A stretch of DNA of 12,640 nucleotides, taken from positions 1 to 12,640 of the forward strand of contig JACRGN010000035.1 in the NCBI GenBank assembly GCA_016234205.1, given 5' to 3'. The translations under genes were made by a program, and so were the position numbers. The notes beneath the pieces were generated by a model. The model saw nothing but the letters and a program-made list of their open reading frames with translations. It had not been told where the DNA came from and did no database searches. Below are positions 6,120 through 11,884 of this stretch, piece by piece (the stretch's first letter is position 1; each line of letters begins with the position of its first letter). This stretch comes from Nitrospinota bacterium. GTDB taxonomy: Bacteria > Nitrospinota > Nitrospinia > UBA9942.

Positions 6120-7454
6120 ATGTCAAAAGAAAAAATTCCATATATAAAAGTCAAACCGCCGGGTAAAAAGGCTTCTGAATGGGTCAAAAAGGACAATCAA
6201 TTTGTATCCAAATCCTATACCAGAAGTTATCCGCTGGTTGTTGAGAGGGCATACGGGATGACTGTTGAGGATGTAGATGGTAACAGATACCTTGATTTTA
6301 CAGCAGGCATAGCCACATGCTCTACAGGACACTGCCACCCAAGGATAGTTGAGGCAATTAATAGGCAGGCAAATAAATTAATACATATGTCAGGGACAGA
6401 TTTTTATTATGCCTCCCAGATTAAACTTGCAGAAAAATTATCCAATATAATTCCCGGCAAAAAAGGAAAGAGGGTATTCTTTGGAAATTCAGGGGCTGAG
6501 GCAATAGAGGCATCATTTAAACTTGCACGATTTCATACAAAGAGAACTCTCGTTATTGCCTTTTACGGTGCCTTTCACGGAAGGACAATGGGGGCACTCT
6601 CTCTGACTGCAAGCAAGACTGTCCAGAGAAGGGGTTTTAGACCGCTGATTCCAGGAGTAAGTCATGTCCCCTATGCCTATTGTTACCGATGTCCCCATCA
6701 TCTTAAATATCCTGACTGCAATATCCAGTGTGTGGAATGGATAGAGGATGTCCTATTCAGGACAACCATACCAACTGAAGAGGTGGCGGCAATAATAGTT
6801 GAACCTATACAGGGTGAGGGTGGCTATGTTGTCCCTCCAAATGAGTTTCACCAGAATCTCTACAGACTCGCAAAGAAATATGGCATCCTTTATGTTGCCG
6901 ATGAAGTCCAATCAGGGATGGGGAGGACAGGGAAACTGCTGGCATCCGAGCATTTCGGTGTAATACCTGATATTGTTGCAATTGCAAAGGGTATAGCCTC
7001 AGGCTTGCCATTGGGTATAACAATAGCATCATCAGAGATTATGGACTGGGGCCCCGGCTCTCATGCAAGCACATTCGGAGGAAATCCTGTATCCTGTGAG
7101 GCAGCCCTTGAGACAATAAAATTATTAGAAGAAGACTTAATAGAAAATGCAAGAGTAGTCGGCAATTTCATGCTCCAAAGACTTGAAAAAATGAAAAAGA
7201 AGTATGAAATTATTGGTGATGTAAGGGGAAAAGGATTGATGATAGGTGTAGAACTGGTAAAGGATAAAGAAACAAAAGAGAGGGCAGAAAAAGAGAGGAG
7301 AGAAATAATAAACAAATGTTTTCAAAAAGGCTTACTACTACTCGGCTGTGGTCCCAACTCCATAAGATTCATGCCCCCGCTGATTGTAACAAAGAAAGAG
7401 GCAGACACAGCCCTATCAATATTTGAAGAGGTAGTAAGGAACTGGTGGAAGTAG
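6120..7454 (+). CDS. Class III PLP-dependent aminotransferase (GabT/acetylornithine aminotransferase family)
   Basis: Fold-type I PLP enzyme of 444 residues from ATG 6120. Numbered from that ATG, the cofactor phosphate loop is GNSGAEA (122-128), the pyridine-binding aspartate is in DEVQSG (Asp261), the Schiff-base lysine is in AIAKG (Lys290), and TFGGNP follows at 318-323. A four-cysteine insert (C-x2-C...C-x3-C, about 188-204) matches the 4-aminobutyrate aminotransferase-like subgroup that also contains archaeal amino-acid racemases. The substrate could be 4-aminobutyrate, acetylornithine or ornithine, another omega-amino acid, or an amino acid for racemisation; sequence does not settle it. 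A longer frame to GTG 6063 starts inside the inverted repeat and adds 19 unlikely residues. Neither start has a clear ribosome binding site. A TATATAT tract lies only nine bases before ATG 6120, so a leaderless message is conceivable. Confidence 0.85.
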   Translation: MSKEKIPYIKVKPPGKKASEWVKKDNQFVSKSYTRSYPLVVERAYGMTVEDVDGNRYLDFTAGIATCSTGHCHPRIVEAINRQANKLIHMSGTDFYYASQIKLAEKLSNIIPGKKGKRVFFGNSGAEAIEASFKLARFHTKRTLVIAFYGAFHGRTMGALSLTASKTVQRRGFRPLIPGVSHVPYAYCYRCPHHLKYPDCNIQCVEWIEDVLFRTTIPTEEVAAIIVEPIQGEGGYVVPPNEFHQNLYRLAKKYGILYVADEVQSGMGRTGKLLASEHFGVIPDIVAIAKGIASGLPLGITIASSEIMDWGPGSHASTFGGNPVSCEAALETIKLLEEDLIENARVVGNFMLQRLEKMKKKYEIIGDVRGKGLMIGVELVKDKETKERAEKERREIINKCFQKGLLLLGCGPNSIRFMPPLIVTKKEADTALSIFEEVVRNWWK

Positions 7455-7543
7455 ACTTTGGTTTACTAAAAACTCATTCCTATGAATCATGGAGACGTAA
7501 ACGAGGGATAGAGGAAGAGATAAACAAAAAATTAAACCTATAA
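7445..7543 (+). CDS. Tiny ORF or gene remnant overlapping the aminotransferase stop
   Basis: From GTG 7445, which overlaps the aminotransferase stop in another frame, a 32-codon frame runs to TAA 7541-7543. Its composition is protein-like, with 'YESWRRKRGIEEEINKKLNL' forming a charged helix. It could be a small coupled protein or the C-terminal scrap of a lost gene. I do not recognise it, and no ribosome binding site is clear. Confidence 0.25.
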   Translation: MEVDFGLLKTHSYESWRRKRGIEEEINKKLNL

Positions 7544-7579
7544 TTATTTGAAAAAATTCATTCATTCCTTGGAGAGATT

Positions 7580-8083
7580 CTATAAAACTATATACAACCA
7601 GTCAATCATTTTTTGCTGAAATAAATTCATTAATTTCTCCTCCATCCTTTCCTTATGCGTCCCTCCCCAGAATATTTTTTTACAATTCTCACACCTGACG
7701 AATTCATTATAACTTTGGTAAACATAATCGGGAACCTTTCCCAATACATCCTCTTTTGATATGTGAATAAGGGGTTTGTTGCAATCTATACAGAGAGTAA
7801 AAGAACTCTCCTTCAGGTCAAGTTTAAAATAGTTTACCGTCTCTTTAAGCTGTTCTTCAACACTGTCAGATGCCAATAAAAGATGTGGGATACCTTTTTC
7901 CTCTAATGAATTTTTTTTCTTTTTTATAAAACCACTGTTTCTGGTTAAAATTGTGCGGTCTTCTCTTGAGGCAATCTCAATCAGTTTATCCGGATTTGCC
8001 GAGTTATAAAAAACAGTATCGTAGCCTGCAATCCTAAGCCACTTAACCAATTTTCCCATTGTTAAATCTACGATGAATTTCAT
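7580..8083 (-). CDS. Mut7-C RNase domain protein with zinc ribbon
   Basis: A 167-residue protein of the Mut7-C (PF01927, formerly DUF82) family, a PIN-fold ribonuclease-like domain. The N-terminus 'FIVDLTMGKLVKWLRIAGYDT' (21 positions, 3-23) is the family signature, with Asp6 as a likely metal ligand. The 'ILTRN' segment at 45-49 corresponds to the usual 'LLTRD', so an acidic residue normally present is Asn here, which may weaken or alter metal binding. The C-terminal part has C98-x2-C101 and C131-x2-C134, a zinc ribbon typical of the family. The start ATG 8083 has no strong ribosome binding site. It is convergent with the aminotransferase. RNA cleavage is known for the fold but not demonstrated for this subgroup. 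Confidence 0.85.
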   Translation of the reverse strand: MKFIVDLTMGKLVKWLRIAGYDTVFYNSANPDKLIEIASREDRTILTRNSGFIKKKKNSLEEKGIPHLLLASDSVEEQLKETVNYFKLDLKESSFTLCIDCNKPLIHISKEDVLGKVPDYVYQSYNEFVRCENCKKIFWGGTHKERMEEKLMNLFQQKMIDWLYIVL

Positions 8084-8099
8084 TTTAAAAGGCTTTTAT

Positions 8100-8216
8100 T
8101 TATTGACCAAGTAATTCCTGAATAGTTCTGATATTATAGCCGTTCTTAAGCAGATGCATTGCAAAACTGTGGCGCAGCGTGTGGACAGAAGCCTGTTTTG
8201 TAATTCCTATTATACT
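8100..8216 (-). pseudogene. C-terminal remnant of a tyrosine recombinase (probable integron integrase)
   Basis: The minus-strand frame ending at TAA 8102-8100 reads 'GITKQASVHTLRHSFAMHLL' and then 'KNGYNIRTIQELLGQ' before the stop. This is box II of tyrosine recombinases (H-x-L-R-H-S-F-A-x-H-L-L...I-R-T-I-Q-E-L-L-G-H), with the H-x-x-R pair intact. The following LGH histidine is Gln, the protein stops there, and the catalytic tyrosine is missing. Upstream the frame closes at a TAA (8246-8244), so the catalytic core and N-terminus are gone. The wording is closest to IntI or Xer proteins. Its orientation, pointing away from the cassettes at 8320-9363, is that of an integron integrase. The identity as IntI rather than Xer rests on that context. 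Confidence 0.8.
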
Positions 8217-8259
8217 GCATTCAATTCCAAATTTCCCACGATTTTAGGAGGATTTCTTC

Positions 8260-8288
8260 TTGACTATCTCACCTCTAATTTCTATAAT
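8260..8288 (+). promoter_or_regulatory. Strong sigma70 promoter facing the cassettes (candidate Pc)
   Basis: TTGACT (8260-8265, 5 of 6 consensus), a spacer of exactly 17 bases, and TATAAT (8283-8288, perfect). It directs transcription from about 8295 into the NTF2-like cassette and then the toxin-antitoxin cassette. Its place beside the recombinase remnant is where an integron cassette promoter is expected. Confidence 0.75.
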
Positions 8289-8318
8289 CCATCATAATGT
8301 TGAATAAACATAAAAGAT

Positions 8319-8325
8319 GTTAGGG
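8319..8325 (+). other. attI-like recombination core GTTAGGG
   Basis: GTTAGGG fits the integron core pattern GTTRRRY at six of seven positions. It sits between the candidate Pc promoter and the first cassette gene, where attI is expected. If this is the junction, cassette 1 would run from 8320 to 8822, about 0.5 kb. A seven-base match alone is weak evidence. Confidence 0.35.
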
Positions 8326-8365
8326 CTAAGTCTTAAACGTCGGATAATTTATAGGAGATATAGAA

Positions 8366-8758
8366 ATGGAACCGCACAGTGATTCATTCGAGAGTGAAGC
8401 CGTAAAGCGAACGGTGATGGACATAATAGAGCACGGCAGCGTTTACGACGTGGAAAAACTTGATGAGCTGTATGCCGACAACATGCAAATTATCAGAATC
8501 GGCAAAGATGGAAAAACTAGCGTTGTCAGCAAGAAGGACGTACTTAGCTTTTTCAATTCTAAACGTGCTAAGAACGATGAGCCTTTAAGCAAGGAAGCAC
8601 ATTTCAATTATGTTGATGCAACGAATGGAAAAGGCCATGTTATCGTTACTCGGGTCATGAAACTATTCGGTAGTCCACAAAAATCCATTTACAATATTTG
8701 TCTTGCGAAACATAATGATCGATGGCGGATAGTGAAAGAGACGGTAATTTCTGTGTAG
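8366..8758 (+). CDS. NTF2/SnoaL-like fold protein, first integron cassette gene
   Basis: A 130-residue soluble protein. The N-terminal helical part 'VKRTVMDIIEHGSVYDVEKL' leads into 'LDELYADNMQIIRIG' and a C-terminal beta-rich part ending 'SIYNICLAKHNDRWRIVKET'. This is the pattern of NTF2-like/SnoaL-like or lumazine-binding-like domains (DUF4440 group). Such folds bind small ligands or act as diverse small enzymes, so no reaction can be named. AGGAG at 8353-8357 lies eight bases before the ATG. The gene is followed after 10 bp by an attC site in the same orientation, as for a cassette gene, and its base composition looks less AT-rich than neighbouring genes. Small NTF2-like proteins are recurrent in integron cassettes. 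Confidence 0.8.
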   Translation: MEPHSDSFESEAVKRTVMDIIEHGSVYDVEKLDELYADNMQIIRIGKDGKTSVVSKKDVLSFFNSKRAKNDEPLSKEAHFNYVDATNGKGHVIVTRVMKLFGSPQKSIYNICLAKHNDRWRIVKETVISV

Positions 8759-8768
8759 CCAATGTCAG

Positions 8769-8828
8769 ACCTAACGGCGTTCGAGAGGACACCGCAAAAG
8801 CGCGGCGCCCCTCAACTTTACGTTAGCC
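8769..8828 (+). repeat. attC recombination site of cassette 1
   Basis: A 60-bp imperfect palindrome with the architecture of attC. R'' is ACCTAAC (8769-8775) and R' is GTTAGCC (8822-8828), with CTAAC/GTTAG complementary. L'' at 8779-8788 (GTTCGAGAGG) pairs with L' (rc GTTGAGGGG), leaving C8782 as an extrahelical base as expected for attC strand choice. A variable terminal hairpin (ACCGC AAAAG CGCGG region) lies in the middle. The predicted cut is between G8822 and T8823. It lies immediately 3' of the NTF2-like gene. Confidence 0.85.
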
Positions 8829-8855
8829 CAAAAATAAAAAGGGAGAAGTTATATT

Positions 8856-9056
8856 ATGCTAAAAGTAGAGGAAATAGAAGCTACAATTGAATCACTTTCA
8901 GACGATGAATATGCTCGTTTGAGAGAGTGGTTTTATGAAAGGGATTGGAAAAAATGGGATAGACAAATTGAAGCAGATTCAGAGTCTGGAAAGTTGGATT
9001 TCCTGATTAAAGAGGCACTTAATGAGAAAGCTAAGGGAAATCTCAAGGAACTCTAA
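8856..9056 (+). CDS. Antitoxin of a type II toxin-antitoxin pair, cassette 2
   Basis: A 66-residue acidic, helical protein. The N-terminal part 'VEEIEATIESLSDDEYARLR' is followed by 'EWFYERDWKKWDRQIEADSE' and 'GKLDFLIKEALNEKAKGNLK'. The W-x-x-W-D-x-Q-I-E-A-D-S-x-x-G-K-L-D-F-L motif is typical of small antitoxins paired with RelE/ParE-like toxins. GGGAGAAG at 8841-8848 is the ribosome binding site. The stop codon TAA is directly followed by the toxin ATG, so translation is probably coupled. It should bind and neutralise the toxin and probably help repress the pair, although in this cassette expression may come from the upstream promoter. Confidence 0.85.
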   Translation: MLKVEEIEATIESLSDDEYARLREWFYERDWKKWDRQIEADSESGKLDFLIKEALNEKAKGNLKEL

Positions 9057-9317
9057 ATGCATCGAACAATAAACCGCTTCTGGAAATGCTTTGAGAATCT
9101 TCCTGTTGCCGTTCAAAAGGTATCAAAGAAAAACTTTGAGCTGCTTAAAACGAACCCTTCGCACCCATCCCTCCATTTCAAGAAAATTGGTAAGTTTTGG
9201 TCAGTACGAGCTGGAATTAATCATAGGGCACTTGCAATTGAAGATGGTAATGACTTTATTTGGATATGGATTGGCACTCATGAAGAATATGAAAGAATGA
9301 TTAAGGTGATGGGCTAA
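9057..9317 (+). CDS. RelE/ParE-superfamily toxin, cassette 2
   Basis: An 86-residue basic protein with the RelE/ParE fold pattern: an N-terminal helix pair 'FWKCFENLPVAVQKVSKKNF', the 'HPSLHFKKIGKFWSVRAGIN' strand region with the usual basic residues, and 'HRALAIEDGNDFIWIWIGTH' leading to 'EEYERM'. Members either cleave mRNA at ribosomes or poison gyrase; which applies here cannot be said. It starts directly after the antitoxin stop (TAAATG). Its own TAA stop (9315-9317) lies within the R'' box of the second attC, a compact layout common in integron cassettes. Confidence 0.87.
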   Translation: MHRTINRFWKCFENLPVAVQKVSKKNFELLKTNPSHPSLHFKKIGKFWSVRAGINHRALAIEDGNDFIWIWIGTHEEYERMIKVMG

Positions 9318-9369
9318 CAATTCAATCCAGCGGGCGGCTAATAGTTGCCGTACACTTCAACCGTCAAAG
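9311..9369 (+). repeat. Degenerate attC site of cassette 2
   Basis: GGGCTAACAATTCAATCCAG at the left is close to the R''-L'' half of many integron attC sites (GCCTAACAATTC type). The right half has CACTTCAACC followed by GTCAAAG, where a functional R' would be GTTRRRY. The T-to-C change at the third position of R' and the weak R''/R' pairing suggest an inactive site. A CGGC...GCCG hairpin lies centrally. The stop codon of the downstream minus-strand glycosylase (9364-9366) lies inside R'. Confidence 0.65.
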
Positions 9370-10014
9370 AATTCTAAAATCGCAATTTTTAATAGGGCAT
9401 TCTTTACAAAGAGGTTTTTTCTTGCAGTAATTCTTTCCCAGCATTACTATCAGGGCATGATACTCGTTAAATAGCACGGCATCTGATGGGAGGTTTTCCA
9501 TGAAGATTTCCTGCATCTCATGATAGGTTATGTCTTCAGGGGTTAAATTTAATCTATGGAATATCCTCTTTGTATATGCATCTACTACAAAGATTGGAAC
9601 ATTACCTGCATAAAGCAGAATAGAATCTGCTGTCTCTGGTCCAATACCATTAACACCTAATAGATGGTTTCTAATATTGCCAGAGCCGTTGGAAAACATA
9701 TTAGACACTTTCCCATCATATCTTTCACACAGAAAGGATATAAAACTCTTGAGCCTTTTTGCCTTTATATTAAAATATCCCGATGGTTTTATATGCCTTG
9801 CAAGATTTTTTACTGGCAATTTATTAATCCTATGAGGGTCAAGGAGCTTTTCTTTTTTTAGATTTACTATTGCCTTTTCCACATTCTGCCATGCAGTATT
9901 TTGTGTAAGAATCGCACCGACACACACCTCAAAGGGTGTATCGCCAGGCCACCAGTTCTGGGGGCCAAAATGGCTATAAAGGGTCTTGTAAATACCAATT
10001 AATTTATTTCTCAT
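9364..10014 (-). CDS. MagIII-like DNA glycosylase (endonuclease III-related, HhH-GPD)
   Basis: A 216-residue base-excision DNA glycosylase from ATG 10014; the TTG at 10035 adds seven unsupported residues. The N-terminal 'NWWPGDTPFEVCVGAILTQN' is typical of the COG2231/MagIII branch. The helix-hairpin-helix is LLGVNGIGPETAD (118-130), and the catalytic aspartate is in V-V-D-A-Y (Asp145). Endonuclease III has Lys in G-x-G-R-K-T, but here that position is Glu127, so a monofunctional glycosylase without beta-lyase activity is expected, as for Helicobacter MagIII (3-methyladenine). Cys197, 203, 206 and 211 (C-x5-C-x2-C-x4-C) probably bind a 4Fe-4S cluster with slightly shorter loops than endonuclease III. 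Its stop is inside the degenerate attC. Confidence 0.85.
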   Translation of the reverse strand: MRNKLIGIYKTLYSHFGPQNWWPGDTPFEVCVGAILTQNTAWQNVEKAIVNLKKEKLLDPHRINKLPVKNLARHIKPSGYFNIKAKRLKSFISFLCERYDGKVSNMFSNGSGNIRNHLLGVNGIGPETADSILLYAGNVPIFVVDAYTKRIFHRLNLTPEDITYHEMQEIFMENLPSDAVLFNEYHALIVMLGKNYCKKKPLCKECPIKNCDFRIL

Positions 10015-10147
10015 ACCGTAACAATAATAATGCAAAAATGCTTTTTGAACGACTTTTTAATTTTTCTTTTGTTCTATAGTGTAATAATCTTAAAAATAAG
10101 GCAAAAGGAAAATTAACGGAAGTGAGAAAAGTGTTTTTGCAGTAAAC

Positions 10148-10900
10148 TTATGCCTCAATCCTCATTAAATCCTCTGCAATTACAATCTCACCTTTATAAT
10201 ATTTCCGACACGCACTTATTATATCAACATCTTCACAGGATGGATAGAAATGGGTCAATATGAGTTTCTTGCAGTTTGACTCTGCGGCAATCCTTCCGCA
10301 GAGGGAAGGGGTAAGATGCCCTTTAACTCTTTTCTCATCAGGGAGGGAGCATTCAAGCACAAGAATATCTGCATCCTTTCCAAGCTTAACTATGTTTTTA
10401 CAGTAATCTGTGTCCCCTGAAATTACTATAGATTTTCCACTCTCAGTCTCAATCCTGTATCCCACACTTTCTTTGATGTGAGCAAGTGGTTTAGTAGTAA
10501 CTTTAAAATTGCCGAAATCTATTCTCTTATTTGAAATCTCACTTAAATTAATTTTATAAAACTCAGGCTCCAGCCATTTACCGTAAACCTTGCTAAGTTT
10601 CTTATAAAATTTTTTAAACCCTTTTCCGCCTATTATATCCAATTGTTTAATTCTTGGCTGTTCAGCATACTTGCTCGTAAAAATGAATGGAACTAAATCC
10701 GAAACATGGTCGGGATGGATATGGGTATAAAATATGTAATCTATATCGTGGTATGTAATACCTGCCTCAAGCATCCTCCTCATTGTCCCTGAGCCGCTGT
10801 CAAAGAGTAAAACTTTTTCACCTGCCTTTATAATGAGTGACGAAGAACTCCTCTTTAAAGAAGGAACACAGGTGCCTGAGCCAAGTATAATAAGCTCCAC
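10148..10900 (-). CDS. Metallo-beta-lactamase fold hydrolase, RNase Z-like
   Basis: A 250-residue cytosolic MBL-fold protein. The di-metal motif is T-H-I-H-P-D-H (His60, His62, Asp64, His65), with further ligands His141 (P-L-A-H), Asp163 (S-G-D-T-D) and His217 (L-T-H-F-Y-P), plus K-G-H-L-T-P (His195). This matches the RNase Z/ElaC-like branch, but the long flexible tRNA-binding exosite of true RNase Z is not evident. It could be tRNA 3' processing or another phosphodiesterase activity. The GTG start directly follows the corA stop (TAGGTG), and AAGGGG lies within the end of corA, so the two are translationally coupled. Confidence 0.85.
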   Translation of the reverse strand: MELIILGSGTCVPSLKRSSSSLIIKAGEKVLLFDSGSGTMRRMLEAGITYHDIDYIFYTHIHPDHVSDLVPFIFTSKYAEQPRIKQLDIIGGKGFKKFYKKLSKVYGKWLEPEFYKINLSEISNKRIDFGNFKVTTKPLAHIKESVGYRIETESGKSIVISGDTDYCKNIVKLGKDADILVLECSLPDEKRVKGHLTPSLCGRIAAESNCKKLILTHFYPSCEDVDIISACRKYYKGEIVIAEDLMRIEA

Positions 10901-11866
10901 CTACCACCCCTTCCTTTTAAAGAACCAGAGCATCCCGGCAGCAATGAATCCCATTACTCCCATTGCAGCAAAAAAACCATAGGAAGATTTTAGGAGAGGG
11001 ATGTAATCAAAGTTCATGCCGAATATGCCGCTGATAAGTGTCAATGGCATAAGGATAGTGGCAAAAACTGTTAACACCTTTATAATTTCATTCAGCCTGT
11101 TTGAAACAACAGAGAGATATGCCTCCATAGCACCTGAAATAGTATCGCGATAGGACTCAGTCAATTCCGAAATCATAAACAGGTGGTCATAGACATCTTT
11201 AAAGTGCATAGTGCATTCAAAGCATATCTGCTTATACTCCCCGCTGCTCAAGTTTCTTAAAATCTCCCTCTGCGGATGAACAATCCTCCTCAGATAGAGT
11301 ATATCCTTCTTCAATGCAAAGAGTTTGTTTAAGGTCTTCTGGTCTGGTCTTGCAAATATCTCCTTTTCAAGTTCATCCACCTTATCGCCGAGGTCATCCA
11401 TCAGGGGAAGGTAGTTGTCAACAAGTGTATCTATAACCTTATGCATGAGAAATTCAGGGTCTTTCTGGAGTATAGAGCAGTTCTTTTTGCTCCTCTCCCG
11501 GACAGAATCAACACTCCTGAAGTAGCCTTTATGGAATGTAACAAGGTAATTCTTTCCGAGGAATATATCTAAATCGTGGGTCTCAAGCTCATCTCTTTTT
11601 AGGGCCTCTGCATTGATACCATGGATTACAACATAAAGATAATCGCCATAATCATCTATCTTCGGATTTGGTACAAATGAGAGGCAGTCTTCTATTGCAA
11701 GGGGATGAAATTTAAAGACATCTGAAAGGAGAGCAACTTCTTTTTCAGTTGGGTTATCAAAATCAACCCATGTTATGCTGTTTTTATCTGAGATAAATTC
11801 AGAGAGGTTCTCAACTGTGGGTTCCTTAAGCTCGCCGCTTCTTGAGCAGGATATTATATGAATCAT
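10901..11866 (-). CDS. corA: CorA-family magnesium/cobalt transporter
   Basis: A 321-residue inner-membrane channel for Mg2+ (also Co2+ or Ni2+), normally a homopentamer. A large N-terminal cytosolic domain with the long stalk helix (about 140-265) leads to two C-terminal membrane segments (about 263-283 and 297-316). The signature G-M-N sits at 283-285 ('SGIFGMNFDYIP'), just after the first segment, and forms the selectivity loop. A basic 'KRKGW' end follows the second segment. I chose ATG 11866; the frame also opens to TTG 11881, which has no ribosome binding site. It is 18 bp downstream of dnaJ and abuts the MBL-fold gene, so it is the middle gene of a probable operon. Confidence 0.92.
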   Translation of the reverse strand: MIHIISCSRSGELKEPTVENLSEFISDKNSITWVDFDNPTEKEVALLSDVFKFHPLAIEDCLSFVPNPKIDDYGDYLYVVIHGINAEALKRDELETHDLDIFLGKNYLVTFHKGYFRSVDSVRERSKKNCSILQKDPEFLMHKVIDTLVDNYLPLMDDLGDKVDELEKEIFARPDQKTLNKLFALKKDILYLRRIVHPQREILRNLSSGEYKQICFECTMHFKDVYDHLFMISELTESYRDTISGAMEAYLSVVSNRLNEIIKVLTVFATILMPLTLISGIFGMNFDYIPLLKSSYGFFAAMGVMGFIAAGMLWFFKRKGW

Positions 11867-11884
11867 AAAAAACCCATGCAATTT

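Larger units (their letters stand above)
8217..8365. other. Remnant integron platform between the intI fragment and cassette 1
   Basis: This gap replaces most of the recombinase gene. It contains a strong plus-strand promoter (8260-8288), an attI-like GTTAGGG (8319-8325) and the ribosome binding site AGGAG (8353-8357) of the first cassette gene. I see no other open frame of note. Confidence 0.5.

Noticed and set aside
8100..8216. Functional phage integrase or Xer recombinase
   Set aside because: The fragment stops before the catalytic tyrosine, lacks the LGH histidine, and has a stop codon upstream.
10036..10147. Terminator or promoter between the MBL-fold gene and the glycosylase gene
   Set aside because: Only weak, poorly spaced boxes and AT-rich mini-hairpins are visible; not enough to call.
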